DNA from: Nigrospora sphaerica
Taxonomy: Eukaryota; Ascomycota; Sordariomycetes; Amphisphaeriales; Apiosporaceae
DNA length: 64,000 nt
NCBI GenBank assembly: GCA_018287875.1
Contig: JAGVVL010000022.1
Coordinates: 1,674,001 to 1,738,000 of the forward strand
Reading direction: 5' to 3'
Positions 1-11,623 of the stretch are shown here, piece after piece. Position 1 is the stretch's first letter. Each line of letters starts with the position of its first letter. Position numbers and translations under genes: made by a program. Under the pieces are notes generated by a model. That model was not told the DNA's origin. It saw only the letters and a list, made by a program, of their open reading frames with translations, and did no database searches.

Positions 1-64
1 GGGGCCGACTAGATGGGAAGTGAAGATAAAGACAGCGCGGCTAAGAAGCCCGCCTTCCCCTGGC

Positions 65-1622
65 TTACAGCTCGTCACGCTCGTGCTCCGGGGCCTCGGT
101 GGCCTCGGGCGTGGGCTCGGCTCCCTGCCACGAGGTGGACTCGGGCTTCTTGCCGATCTCGACCTTGACCTCGTCCTCGACCTTAACCTCGACCGTCTCG
201 GCGGCGGCGGGGGCCTCGGCGGGCACGTCGGAGAGAACGCCGGCGGGCAGCTTCTGCTTGACGCCCTCACTCATGCGGATGGCGTCGAGCCAGGCCTCGA
301 CGGCCTCGCCGTTCGCCTCGCCCTCGTAGCGGCGCCACCAACCGCGCTTGCCGTTGATGGCGACGACCTCCGTCTCGCCCGTCAGCTCGAGGCTCTTGAG
401 CAGAGCCGCCACGTTCGCGTCCTCCGCGTGAATCTCGTACGCCGGGAACATGACCCGGCCCGCGTGCTTGTACTTGTACACCAGATCCGAGAGTCCGCCT
501 AGCACCTTCTCGGCCGCCTCGCCGTGCGCCGCAGGGACCACGGCCAGGATGCACGTGCCGGCCTTGGGGTTAAGGCACTCCTTGATGAGGGCGGCCGGGT
601 CGGTGATGGCGGGAATCGGTGGCGCGACGTCAGCCACCTTGGTCTCGGCCACGGGCTCGTCGACGGGCTCGGTCGCCGTCTCCTCCTTCTCCTTCTTAGC
701 CTCGGCGGCCTTCTCCTTCTTCTTCTCCTTCTTGTCCTTCTTCGCCTTGGGCTTCTCCGGGGCCGGGTCGGAGTTGGGGGCACCAGCCTGGGACAGGAAC
801 TTGACCATGGCCTCCTTCTTCATCTCGCCGTCGTACAGCACGCCGGGGGCATCGCCGCCGGGCAGTAGAACCAGGGACGGGAAGGACTGGATGCTGAACA
901 GCTCGACCGTCTTGGTATCCTTGTTCCGGACCTGGGCTACCTGGATGACATCGAGGAAGTCGATGGCGATGCTCTTCAGCAGGGCGCTGGTGGTGCCCTT
1001 CTCAGTGAACAGGATGGCCTTGGCCGTTTCATTTTTGGTGGAGAGGAAGCTATCAATCTCCTTATCGCCAACGCGCTTCACGTGGTTGTTAATCTTGTCC
1101 ACGACAGCGTCGACGATGCCCTTGGCGCTGCGCGGGCCATTGTAGTCCTCGACGAGGGGCCGGCCGACCTTCTTGCCCGGGCGGATAATCTTGATGGTGG
1201 GGAAGCCCTGGATGCCAAACTGGCCGCACAGGGGCTTGTTGGCATCCTCGTCACAGTTGACGGCGGCAATGCGCGCCAGCCCGTCCAGGTTCTTGGCCGC
1301 CTTTTCCCAGGCCGGCTTGAGGTTCTGGCAGTGGCCGCACCAAGGGGCATAGAACTCGAGGGCCTATAGGAGCGAGTCAGGATCCAAAGTCACGCTAACT
1401 AGGCCGCAGCGGGAAGGCATTCATCACGTCCGGCACGAGACGTGTGTCTACACCCAAGGTACGTACGGTGGTGTAATTGGACTTGGCCACGAGCCGATCG
1501 TAGTTCTTAGCATCGACCTGGACAACAGGCGAGCTCTTGAGGTAAAGACTGGCGCTGGCGGTGGGAAGCGCCGAGAGGAGCGCGGCAGCCGCAGCAGCGA
1601 AGGTGGGGTTGGAGACCAGCAT
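65..1622 (-). CDS. Protein disulfide isomerase family protein, ER-resident, one CGHC thioredoxin domain
   Basis: Two exons, 1622..1467 and 1363..65, give 484 residues; the intron 1466..1364 has a GTACGT donor and a CTATAG acceptor, phase 0. Residues 1-25 are a signal peptide (hydrophobic Ala/Leu run ending TASAS). A thioredoxin fold follows with the active site WCGHC (Cys61, Cys64) and the cis-Pro motif GFPT; a second thioredoxin-like region lacks a CXXC. Then comes a Lys/Glu-rich linker and a C-terminal domain ending HERDEL, an RDEL-type ER retrieval signal. The single-CXXC layout resembles P5/MPD1-related fungal PDIs rather than classical PDI with two CGHC sites. Expected role: oxidation and isomerisation of disulfides in secretory proteins. 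It diverges from the VTA1 gene. A CAGCGTG element lies about 200 bases upstream, which would fit control by the unfolded protein response. The family call is sure; the subfamily is not. Confidence 0.93.
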
Positions 1623-2371
1623 GGCTCAAGGTCTAAACACCCGGGGTTGGAGCTCGTGAGGGACGGAGCGACGGGCTGGGACTGTGGGGTGAGGAAGAGA
1701 GGGATTGGTGTTGGTGGTTGATGAGGTTTAGATTCGCATCAACTATTGGCAGGAAGAAGGATCCTTGTTTTATGAGAACCCGAACGTCGCCGTCGTCGTC
1801 GCTGGGAGAAGCAAAAAGGCCAGCGTGGAATCTATTCATAGGAATGAGAGCTGGCGGAACGATCTGGCATGATTTCCCTTGAAGTTCGCGCCGTCGTCCC
1901 CTGCAGAATCCGGGGTTGGGGCGTGGCTGTGGCCTTTGCTCTTTCCTCCTGTTAGAACTTCTGCTACCATGTACATATGTACATCGAGTATTGTGGTACT
2001 GCCAAAGTAAAGTACCCAAAAGTACCAAAGCATCGCGCCACATGGGGCGTGAGCTCTGGCTATCGGCTTAATTCCGCTCAGCTTCAAGGAGGGTGGGGTT
2101 GCCCTGGGGGGGGCTGGATTACGTCGCTTGCGATTGACATCCATTCCCGTCCATCCCAATGCCGTCCTCCGCTCGCATGCGCATCCCAGGATCGCGTCCG
2201 TTATCTTGGTGCCTACGGTTTTCGTTGTCGCCTTGTTACCCTTCACTGACCGGGACTTGCCCAGCCGTGTCGATCAGTTTTCCCCCATAATCTCTCAGCG
2301 CATACGCTGCTTGGCCATTCACTTGTTGTCCTGATCGTCCATCCACGCGGTGCTCATCCTGTCCGGAAACC
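1623..2371. promoter_or_regulatory. Divergent intergenic promoter between PDI and VTA1 genes
   Basis: This 749-base gap separates two outward-facing genes and must hold both 5' leaders and promoters. It contains CAGCGTG at 1821-1827 (core of the yeast unfolded-protein-response element), pyrimidine stretches near the VTA1 start, and a G-run at about 2107-2113. I see no convincing coding frame. Confidence 0.6.
1821..1827 (+). promoter_or_regulatory. Candidate UPR element core (CAGCGTG)
   Basis: CAGCGTG equals the core of the yeast KAR2 UPRE bound by Hac1. It sits about 200 bases upstream of the PDI start codon. A 7-base match occurs by chance every few kb on either strand in GC-rich DNA, so the support is mainly its place in front of an ER chaperone gene. 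Confidence 0.35.
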
Positions 2372-3805
2372 ATGGCCGCCAATATCCCCGCAGGCCTAAA
2401 GCGCGCCGCCATCACGCCCTTCCTGGTGCGCGCGGCGCAGCTCGAAAAGGCCAAGCCTATCATATCATACTGGTGTACGGCACTCGTCCCGCCGCTCGTT
2501 GCCGTGGGCAATGCTGATCCTTTTCGTCAGGCAACTATTATGTCGTCAACCGAATCCTCGCCGAGAAGCTCCACCACACGGACGAAGAATGTCTGAATTT
2601 CACCATGGCTCTGATGGACAAACTGGAACAGGTCAAGACCGAAGAGGCCACGAACGATGCGATTCATGACGATCTCGCGGGCCAGACCTACGTGGAGCAA
2701 TTCGCCGACGAGACCATGGAGCGTGCGATGCGGCCGTTAAAGGCCAACAAAGTGACACAGTAGGGTCTTCCTCACCAACGTCGGAACCGGTTGGCTCTAA
2801 CGACTCCATAGACAGACGGCCATCACTTTCGAGGCAGCAGCCACCTTCCTCAATCTTCTCAGCATCTGGGGCCCCCTCCGCCCTGAAATAGAAAAGAAAG
2901 TCCAGTTCGCCAAGTGGAACGCCGTTCGCATATTGAAGGCCATCAAAGCGGGCGAGGACCCCAACGAGTCCAATCCCAAGCCCCAGGAAGACGAGCTGGA
3001 GGAACTCGATCCCAATGATCCAGAGGCGCGAGCCATGGGTCTGGTTCCAGCGCCGACAGTTGAGAATGCCCCCGACCAAGGGGAGCCCAGTCGCGCGGAC
3101 CCCCGAGCATCGGCTGTATCGCCTTCCACCGTCTCTGCCCCCACGTCGCCTCCGCAGGGAATGGCACCAACCCACGAGCCGGTCTCGCCCATTGCGCCGC
3201 CCGATGAGCCTGCGACAGAGGGCTACTTTCCGTCGGCGCCAGCACCCGCAGCTGACGATGACCCTCTACAACTACCCTCGGCCCCCGGAGCCGCCCCCGG
3301 CGCCCCGCCTTCAGTAGGCGATCCTGATCTCAGTATCCCGAGCCCGCCTACGGTTGTACCCGACCTGGAAAGACAGAGCCCGACTCTGCCTCCACAGGGT
3401 CCTGCATCACCGCCCACGCTGCCCGACACCCCCAACAGCTTTTACCGAGCGCCTCCCCCCGCTCAACAGCCCCCGGCGCCCACATCTCTTCCGCACAACT
3501 ACCTGCCGTCTCAACCCACAGCACCGCCGCCCAACAACGCACACAACCCGCCGCCTCCACAAGGACTGCCTCTACCTTCGAAGCCGCCCATCGCGTCCGC
3601 GCCGCAGCCGGCAGCACCGAGCGTCCAGCCGACCTCGAGCTACAGCGGCGGCCCCCCCACTAACTCAGTCTATAACGCCGATGATATGGCTATGGCCCAA
3701 GCGCAAAAACACGCCAAATGGGCCATCTCGGCGCTCAACTTTGAGGATGTGCCAACAGCCGTGCGAGAGCTCAAGGCGGCGCTGGCCCAGCTGGGGGCGA
3801 ACTAG
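2372..3805 (+). CDS. vta1: Vacuolar protein sorting-associated protein VTA1 (LIP5 homologue)
   Basis: Exons 2372..2474, 2531..2759 and 2812..3805 join to a 441-residue protein. Introns are GTACGG...CAG and GTAGGG...CATAG, the second with a CTAAC branch site. The N-terminal ~160 residues match the tandem MIT-like helical domain of VTA1 (for example PFLVRAAQLEKAKPIISYWC and QTAITFEAAATFLNLLSIWG). About 230 residues of Pro/Ser-rich linker follow. The last 40 residues (from DMAMAQAQKHAKWAISALNF) form the VSL domain that binds Vps4. Role: VTA1 stimulates assembly and ATPase activity of Vps4, which disassembles ESCRT-III on endosomes in the multivesicular-body pathway. The start has CCGGAAACCATGG context. 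The linker is long compared with the yeast protein, as is usual in filamentous fungi. Confidence 0.93.
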
Positions 3806-4893
3806 ATATGGCAACCTGCAAAGCAAGGGCCTTGAGTTGGTGTATTGGTCATCGATACGAGTGCCATGGCCGCCTTTTGGGTGCCAACTTACACCGGAAG
3901 GGTCGTCTCCGCCTTAGGGCCCGAAGCAAAGTGGATTGTCAGGCATTGGTAATCCACTGGAAGGTGTAAACGTACCCAAATACGATGATCCGGCACATGT
4001 CACGGATATTATGAGTCAGCCGAGTCAGATGATGGGCATAGCCGAGAGCGTGTACGGTCCAGCGGATGGTTGCATTGTGTTCAGCGACAGCGAATGGATC
4101 CATTTGTAGTTGGTCCACTCGATGCTAGAGATTGGCCGGCTGTGAATATAACGTGGGAAACACCGTCACCGCGTCAAAATCTTCTCTATAACTGCCGTAT
4201 CCGGCTATGTCGTCCTGAATTTGTGAAGGTAATGGTGAAATATTCGCATGCTCCAAAATAGACGTGAACGGTCCCGAACCGGCCCCCTTTCCTACCGGAG
4301 ACTATCTGTCCAGCTCGTGATCGTCTCTTCGTGCAGTCTTTCCGCGGCGAGAGCCGTAACGTTCTGGGAGCAGAGTTCCACCACAAAGTCGATGGAAACC
4401 GCCCGCGGCCCCGATAAAAGCAGACAAGAACACCGCGGCGCCCCGAAGCACCGCCAAGTGGCAGGGGCGCACCCAGTCCCCCTTCCCTGGACCGACGTCG
4501 GAAAAGATTAGGCCCCCCCTGCCTCGCCAGACCTCCAGGACGGCGATACTCCTCCAGCCCGGGGCTTTCCCGCGTTGGTTGATCCACCGGGCGATTTAGG
4601 TACCCGCGGGCCTTTCTGTCTCCCTTTGTTGGGTAGGCAGGGGGGAAAAGGAAAAGAAAAAGGAGCCTCCCGAACTAAGGGGGGGCTCTCTCCGTCTCCT
4701 GCCAAAGCCCCCCAACTCATTCCCCCGGAATCGGCTGACGGTGGCCCCGGGACGGCAAAAAGTCCTCTTCCCTCAATTGGGGCGTCGGAGATCGAGTAAA
4801 TCGACAGAAAGACCCGCTCACGGTACTATGACTCCACAAGACTAGACTGATCATTCAAGTAGATGTGTAAAGAGCTCTTTATCAATAAGCAAT
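3806..4893. other. Intergenic region 3' of VTA1
   Basis: About 1.1 kb with no supported gene. It should hold the VTA1 3' UTR and the upstream flank of the tRNA. G- and C-runs occur at 4511-4517 and 4679-4686. The short open frames show no recognisable protein character. Confidence 0.5.
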
Positions 4894-4965
4894 TCTCTGG
4901 TAGTATAGTGGTCAGTATGCGAGCTTGTCACGCTCGAGACCGGGGTTCAATTCCCCGCCAGAGAG
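4894..4965 (+). tRNA. trnD(GTC): tRNA-Asp (GTC)
   Basis: A 72-base intronless cloverleaf. The acceptor stem TCTCTGG (4894-4900) pairs perfectly with CCAGAGA (4958-4964), and G4965 is the discriminator base. The anticodon stem CGAGC/GCTCG closes the loop TTGTCAC with anticodon GTC at 4927-4929, which reads the aspartate codons GAC and GAT. The T arm is CGGGG-TTCAATT-CCCCG. A T-rich stretch just downstream (TTTTATTTTT, 4969-4978) fits RNA polymerase III termination. The D-arm sequence TAGTATAGTGGTCAGTA is typical of eukaryotic tRNA-Asp. Confidence 0.97.
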
Positions 4966-4968
4966 GGA

Positions 4969-4978
4969 TTTTATTTTT
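4969..4978 (+). terminator. RNA polymerase III terminator of tRNA-Asp
   Basis: Two T-runs of four and five bases separated by one A, beginning three bases after the discriminator base of the tRNA. Confidence 0.8.
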
Positions 4979-5448
4979 AACATCTTTTGTTCTGGCCCTT
5001 TGCCATGTTCACGAAACCCTTAATGTGTAGGTGCAGGGTGGTCGCGATCCCTCTTTTTTTCCTACCTTTAATTCTGCTACTACACTTTCGGAGCTAAGGT
5101 GCAAAACACCTTTTGATCCATTCGTGGACCCAAGAAGGCATGGTGCCTTCAGTCACGTCTTTGTTGCGGGTTCCCTTTTGGGCATATGGAACGAGTTGCT
5201 TCTCTTCAGGAATGTATCACGCGAATAGATTAACACCCAAATGGACATGTCCGCACTGACGACATGTTACAACGCCGGGCACCATAATATTCAAAACGCG
5301 AGCTTTACAAACGAACGCATAGGCCGCCCATCGGCAGACCTGGAAAGCGCGGGTATTCTCTTCCTCTAATTAAACGCAGAAGAGGCCTAAAACTGCCCCC
5401 TCGTCTTTTCCCATAACTGCCAACCCCTTCCGTCCTGGACCGGGCACT
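4979..5448. other. Intergenic region between tRNA-Asp and GH76 gene
   Basis: 470 bases, lower in GC than the genes around it. It holds the 3' end of the minus-strand GH76 gene. No gene is supported. Confidence 0.5.
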
Positions 5449-7234
5449 CTACTCGATGCCGTCGGTGCTCATCCAGGCAAAGGCGCCCAGGCATCCGGCA
5501 ATCATCAGGGCCGTAAGGATGCCGGCGCCGGCGCGGTCGCCGCCCGTAATGGGCGGCCGGGGCTTGATCAGGGGCTCCTTGCTGCCGGCGTTGACGTCGC
5601 CCGTACTGGTACCACCGGTGCCGTTGGTCAGGGGCGGCGGCGTCTGGTCAATCAGGAGCGTGGTAAGGGCGGCGAGTGTGTTCATCTGTTGGCCGGCGCC
5701 CATGATACCGTCGAAGGCGCCCTTCTTCCAGCTAAAACCACAGAAGCGGCCGTTGGCGCCGCCCGTGCACGTCTTGACGGCCGCAGCCGCCGACGTCTTG
5801 AGTACGGGCATGATCTTCTCGCGTGTCCACGGGGCCACCTGCATCGTCGAGGCCAGCCAGCGGAAGAAGTAGCCCTTGTACGATCGCATATCCGAGTTGC
5901 AACCCGTCTTGCTGTCCTCGCACGAGGGTTCAAAGCCGATGCCGTCCTGGAAAAAGATCTCAAGGGAGCGGCCCAGAAGTCCGTCAACAGCGTCCTTCCA
6001 CTTCTGGTTCTGGGTCTGTCGGGTAAGGCGTGCGTTAGCCAGGTTCGCTCATCTTGGCGACTCGAGTGCACCATAAAGGAACCTACCATATTGTACAGGA
6101 AAGCAGAGCCCTGGATAAGCATGGCGGCGTTGTACGAGAATTGGGCCTTGTTGATGTCGGCGCAGGTGGGCAGGTGGGCGCCGTCGTATACGTTGAAATC
6201 GTCGTCGACATACTTGACGCGGCGGACAAAGTCCCACGTCTTCTCGGCCGTCTCCGCGTACGTCTCGTTGCCCGTGTAGCGGGCCAAGCGGGCGCCCATG
6301 TTAAAGTAGCAAGCGTTTGCGATGGCTAGTGGTGTCTGTCAGCCTTCCATCATCCACCCCCCGGCTCGTGTCGCGGTAAACCTACTGTTCACATAGTCCC
6401 ATCCGTTGTTGGATGGGTAAACCTGCCAGCGCAGGCCACCCTCGCAATTGCCACCGGTTTGCGGCGACACGCGGCGGTCCACCGATGATTGCTCGTTAAA
6501 GACAGCCTGGACCAGCGAAAGCCACTGGGGATCCTCCTTGGGGGGGTCCGTGTAGCCGTTCTCGGCAGCAATCATGGCGGAAATGGCCCAGAAGGCCTGG
6601 TCGTCGTTACCCATGGAGGCGGACCAGTTGCGCGGGTTGTAGTCGCGGTCGTCGCCCACCTGGAAGAGCATGGCCTGGGTGATGATATCGTCAAAGTCTT
6701 TGTCGCCCGTGTAGTGGCGGTAGTCGATCAAGGCTCCCCACATGGCGCCGCCCTGCCACCAGTAGTAATCGCCGTCGGGGGGAGGACCGGGCAGGATACC
6801 GGGTACCCAGCCAGGCTCGTCGCCGCGATAGAAGGTGAGGAGGTCGGTCGCGACATTCTTGGCGGCCGCCTTGATGGATGCTGCGCCGGGAGATCAGTAT
6901 GCGGCGGTAACGGCGCGGTTGCGCGACGACGGAGAAGAAGACCAAACTGAATGAAGGGGAAAGAAAAGAGGTGGGACAGCGGTATTGGTTGGGAGGGTTA
7001 GGCGACAGCGAGGCAGACGGGAAGGATTGGGGGCGTTGTCTGTGTGTATGTGCACATACATGCAGTGCCACTCTACACGTCACACACATCACACACACAC
7101 ACCCACACACATCAAGACAGGGAGGCCAAGGCCAGTAAGGACATACCCGGATCGTCGAGGTTGACCTCAAGAGCTGCGTAAGCATGGGAAGCGAGCAGGG
7201 GCAGGCCCGCCAGCAATGAGGCCAACAGCCTCAT
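5449..7234 (-). CDS. dfg5: GPI-anchored mannan endo-1,6-alpha-mannosidase, GH76, Dfg5/Dcw1 family
   Basis: Four exons (7234..7147, 6880..6386, 6325..6087, 6015..5449) give 462 residues, the usual family length. Donors are GTATGT, GTAGGT and GTAGGT; phases agree throughout. Residues 1-20 are a signal peptide ending SHAYA. The GH76 domain follows with the catalytic Asp pair in GNDDQAFW (Asp122, Asp123), YWWQGGAMWG before it, and NTIANACYFNMGARLARYTG across an exon junction. The C terminus has a Ser/Thr/Gly linker and then a hydrophobic tail (GAGILTALMIAGCLGAFAWM), which fits a GPI attachment signal. Role: Dfg5/Dcw1 enzymes act at the plasma membrane and wall, processing the GPI core mannan and cross-linking GPI proteins into the cell wall. 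Whether this copy corresponds to Dfg5 or Dcw1 cannot be decided here. Confidence 0.94.
7081..7111 (+). repeat. CA microsatellite in first intron of the GH76 gene
   Basis: An imperfect (CA)n run inside intron 1 (7146..6881 on the minus strand). Confidence 0.8.
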
Positions 7235-10200
7235 GGTGGTCTTTATGTCGCGGACGTCGGGCTTGTCGGAGGGGGGTTGTGGGCTACTGTCTGGCCGAGA
7301 AAAAAGATGGAGCGAGCGACGCGATCAACGTGGTGGGTGGTTTGAAAGGGCCGAGAAAGGAGCGAATGTCAGATCGATCAGGCAACGGGAACGATGGGAC
7401 GGCCGAGGACGGTCGAGATGCTACGACGGGCGCGGTTTCAATCGATCAATACCGAGCTGACCGGTACGGATAATTTGCGGAGGAGTTGTTGATGCGCTGC
7501 GCTGCACTTGGGATAGCGACTCCGCCAAGCGGTTAACCAAGAGGCAAAACGAGGGGAAAGAAAAAAAAAAAGGGTCGAAAGGGGAGGATACCGAGAGGCG
7601 GGAAACACAGGCGATGGGCTCTCGAATTAGTTGGAATGGGGAGGAGTAAGTGGTATGGGAAGGGAAGGGGAGGCTCGAAGGATGGGCGGGCAGGGACGGT
7701 CCCTGACTAAGGGAATTGATCTGTAAGGTACCGCGTACTGACCCCCCAGACCCAAACCGGCAGATCCAACCTACCTATCCAGTTCATTCCCCCGCCCATC
7801 CCAGTTTCCCAAACCCGTTCGAGTCTCAATAGAGCGCCTCCAACGCTCGCTCTCCCTCTCCCTCTCTTTCTACAGTTGTACGATGGCTACCTGTCAAGCC
7901 CGTGCTGCGTTCCGACGATCCGACGACATTTGGCGCAATCTCGCGTCAATGTCGTTGTAGCCCGCCAGCCAAGGAGACAATCAAGCACCACCAAGCACCA
8001 TCAAGCAATTGCCCAGGCGGCAGCTGGGAGGAGCGAACCACGCTGGGACCGACTTGGCGCGAGCGAGAAGAGCGACCAACGCGAGACGCCCCGTGCGGCC
8101 TGTTGCCAATCACCGCCGTGGGGAAAGGGACGGTCCAATGGGAGGCCCGTCATGATGGCCAGGGGCCCATATCGCTTTTGCCCAGGCCGCTCGCCCCTTC
8201 TTGGCTCGACGGGAAGGGCGGTTCCCTGAACGCGTCATGTTCATGTTTGAGACGGGGAGGGGCATTCCTTTGGCAGGTAACCGTCTTCACAGATGGACAA
8301 CCTGCCTTGGCGCGCACCTCGGGGCCGTCGACGTCGTCGTCTCTAGGTTTGCCAACGTTACTGGTCCTGGCCCGTGGCGCGACCCGTGAAAGCATCCATC
8401 GCCAGATGCACGTCGGTACGTACCACCGACCGGGTTAGACGTTCAACCCTACTTGAGACAATCCAGGGCTCCTCGTAATGGGTATCCATCCATCTATATT
8501 AGTAACGATGGAGCCCTCCCCCCCGCTAGCCGCGTCCCTACAAGCCCTACTGTGAGAAGAGGAACGTAGTGCTTCTGACACAGGCCAACACGGATGGACG
8601 GCACTAAGAATTGCTGGCAGCTTCGACCGAGCCCAGCTTGCTGGGAAATGGACTTCTATACGGGGTGCCGCTCTCGCTGGAGAGTCCCGTGTCGTGGGAG
8701 GGGGCCAATTCCAGGCCCGGGTAGGCTTGTGTGGCGGAGCAGTTCAGGCAGAACCAAACTGCATGGATCTTCTCGTGTCTCTGAGGTCCCTTTCTCTCTC
8801 CCGAATTGGCCGGGATATGGCATGAAGATTGCCCGCCGTTCGTTGCCTCACCTGTTCTCAGCTCCAACTCTTTCCCACCCGCAGCAAATGATTGGGCCCT
8901 TCCCCTCCTCTGGGCCGACTGTCTGTTCGCCCCAGGTACAACTTCTACCTCCTCCTCCACACACATCCCTCCCATCGATCAAGTGACCATCGTGGGCCGT
9001 CCATTTTGACGGCTGGAGGGCGAGATTGCTAGGCCCCTGGCGATCCCCAGCATCCATCCCCGGTCCATTGGTGCCCACCCCGTCAGCCCGCGCCGCGCAC
9101 CCAAACACAAGCGACAGCCTCCGTTCAAGCGCCAAGACCCCTTCTCCCTCTTTCCCTCCCTCTCTTACTCTCTCTGTCGCTTTCTCTCTCCCCTCGCTGC
9201 GCTGCCCACCTCTGATGGCAATTAGCCTTCCCCACCCGCCGCCGTGCTTGCAGCTGCTCCCCTTCCCCACTGCCTCATTGGGAAACAATGCCACTCATCC
9301 TCTGGCCATCATTCATCACGAGAGTAGCCCGCACTAATGCACCGGCCGCTCTCCCTAGTGGACAGGCGGCAGTCACAGTAGAGGGTCGTATTCGCAGACG
9401 CACCAAAGTGGTTCCACCCTCCCCCCTTCGTTCTTCTGGAAGTTTTCCATGCACGTGTGAAGTCGGCAAGCATAGCTGCAACCTGCCAAACCGCATCGCG
9501 TACGCAGCGGCCGGGGCCCCAATTCCCCCGTCCCCCGATGTGAGGGATGGCGTAGAAACCCGGCCCCGACTTTCCCGTCACGCCCTCCGCCCAAACCTAG
9601 ACGAGTGGAAGAGCATCGCCAACACGACGCACAGCGCGTAGTTGTCCGTCATCCTCGGGCCTGCCCCTTCACGCACGCTTTCGTTCGGCGACGAAACCAC
9701 CATCGCCAGTGTTCGTCAAGTACATACATCCCCATGTAAACAGGCGGGCACCTTGGTTGTTAGACTCGTAGACGCGCCGCCGCGCCCCCTTCGAGCCCGT
9801 CGTTTCACCAGCGCCCGGCGCGGCGCGGAAAACCCGAGACCCTCGCCGGCGAGCGACGGCGCGCCACAGGCACGTAGGCGCCGCTCGGACGCGTGGTCCG
9901 GTCCGTTCGTAGCTTCCTGGGGCCCAACCGGTTTCAGCTCCCGCGACTTTCGTAGAAGGGGTCTGCCGGGCCTTGGGGGGTTTATTAGGGGGCGGCGCCT
10001 CCTCGTTCCCTTTTCGTCTTCCTCTTCCTCTCTCCTCGAGAGCCCCCGACGAAAGGACGGCGAGCGAGGCGCTGTGCGGATGGACGGGGCGGGTCGAACG
10101 TGAGCGACCCCCCCCAAAGGGATCTTTCCCTGTCCACCCAGGCACAGAAGAAGACTACCTACCCCTCTGCGGCCCCGGGTTTCCTCGGTCTTCTCGTCGC

Positions 10201-11623
10201 CCCTGCGCGCCCCGACGCGGGCCCATTCATCACACACACGCCACACATGGATTTCACGCGAGGGAAAAGGAGGGAACATCATCCCGAGTATTGTTTGAAC
10301 TTTGTTTTTGTGGCATTGATGCTGCTACTTCCGGCTCGCGGCCGTTTGGGAAAGGGGGTGTTTTCCTAGGCAAGGCTGCTCGCCTTCCCCCTTCTTCCTT
10401 TTTTTTTCCTCCTTTTCCTGTATTTTTGCTCGTTGGCGGGTTCGGCTCGCCCCCGCTCCTCCTGAACGGGCTCCTCTGGGGGCGCGCAGACATGGGCCGC
10501 ATCCCGGGCCGGTCAGGTCGACGGGGAGGGCTGATCGAAACCAGAAGAGAGGCCGGAACCCTCGCCATGCTGCTGCTACTGCGTGCGGTAGCTGATGATG
10601 GGGTGACGGTTGCCTCCTTTCCCCTTTCAGAAAGCGGCGGCCAAAAAAAAAACCAAAAACAAAGACCTTGGGTGCCCCCCACCATGTTGTGGTTTGTTGG
10701 TTTCCTCAAACCCCCCTTTGCCCTGTATATCCTGTATGTACCAAACGCGCGCGCGGGGGGATAACAACAACAGTCGCAAATCAACCCGGCCGCCCGAGGA
10801 AGAGGGACCCGAAGGACCCCGACCCCGGGGGCGCATAAAAAGACAACGGTGGTAAACGCCTTGTACTCCGTGGGGAAATCCCAAATTTCCCCTTCCCTTG
10901 TGGAAAATCAAACGCCGGTTTGTGTAAAAAACAGTGTGCCCAATGTCGGGGGGAAAAACAACGACGACCAGGCTTTTTTGTCGCAGGAATGAGGCTCGTC
11001 AAGTCCAGGCCGTGATCGCATCATCATCTCGGAAAAAAGCCGGGTAGGCTCATCCGGACGTGGTGGTGTGTTTGTCGCAGGCCGTGCGGGAGAAGTAATG
11101 GCCGAGAATAGCAGGCGGAAGCGCAACCGCCGGAAATGCTACAATAAAAACCATGGGGAGCGTGTAAAAAAAAACAACCATAACGCCTTGCCGGAACGCA
11201 TCGAGACCCCTGGTGTCGCTAGTTACCAGGGAAGGAAGGGAGGGTATGTTTGCTGCCCGAGGATGTCGTCATAATCATGTTTTGTTCTTCTTTTGCCAAC
11301 TCCTGTGCCGGATTTCGCGGCATGCCGTCACGGCATCACGACGGCCGTTGGTTTTCGCGCGGGCGTATGTGGTGGGGGGGTGTGTACGGGCGCGGTCAAA
11401 GTGCGGTATTGTGTACGCGTGTGTGCGGGCGGGTTTCATCTCGCGGGCCACGAGGCTTTCGAAAGAAGCACGTAGGCCTGACGTCATTTCCCGTGTGTTT
11501 GATGAATGATGGGTAGGGTGGATGTGGGACGTGGGCTGCGGGTGGAGGATGGATAGATGGTTGGCGTGGCAGACGGAGCCCCGACAGAAGAGACAAGCGA
11601 GGACGATCCCCGCGGCGCGGGTT
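7235..11623. other. 4.4-kb intergenic region upstream of the GH76 gene
   Basis: GC-rich DNA between the GH76 start and the 3' end of the 555-residue gene. It includes an A-run (7561-7571), pyrimidine-rich stretches (7845-7872, 9140-9200) and several G/C homopolymers. Open frames up to 263 codons exist but overlap each other on both strands, have skewed Pro/Arg/Gly composition and match no family I know. I find no supported gene; long 5' leaders or non-coding transcripts are possible. Confidence 0.5.

Noticed and set aside
9642..10784. Overlapping frames of 153-263 codons on both strands in the 7-11 kb gap
   Set aside because: Several overlap each other, none has a recognisable motif or plausible composition, and homopolymer runs create the openness.
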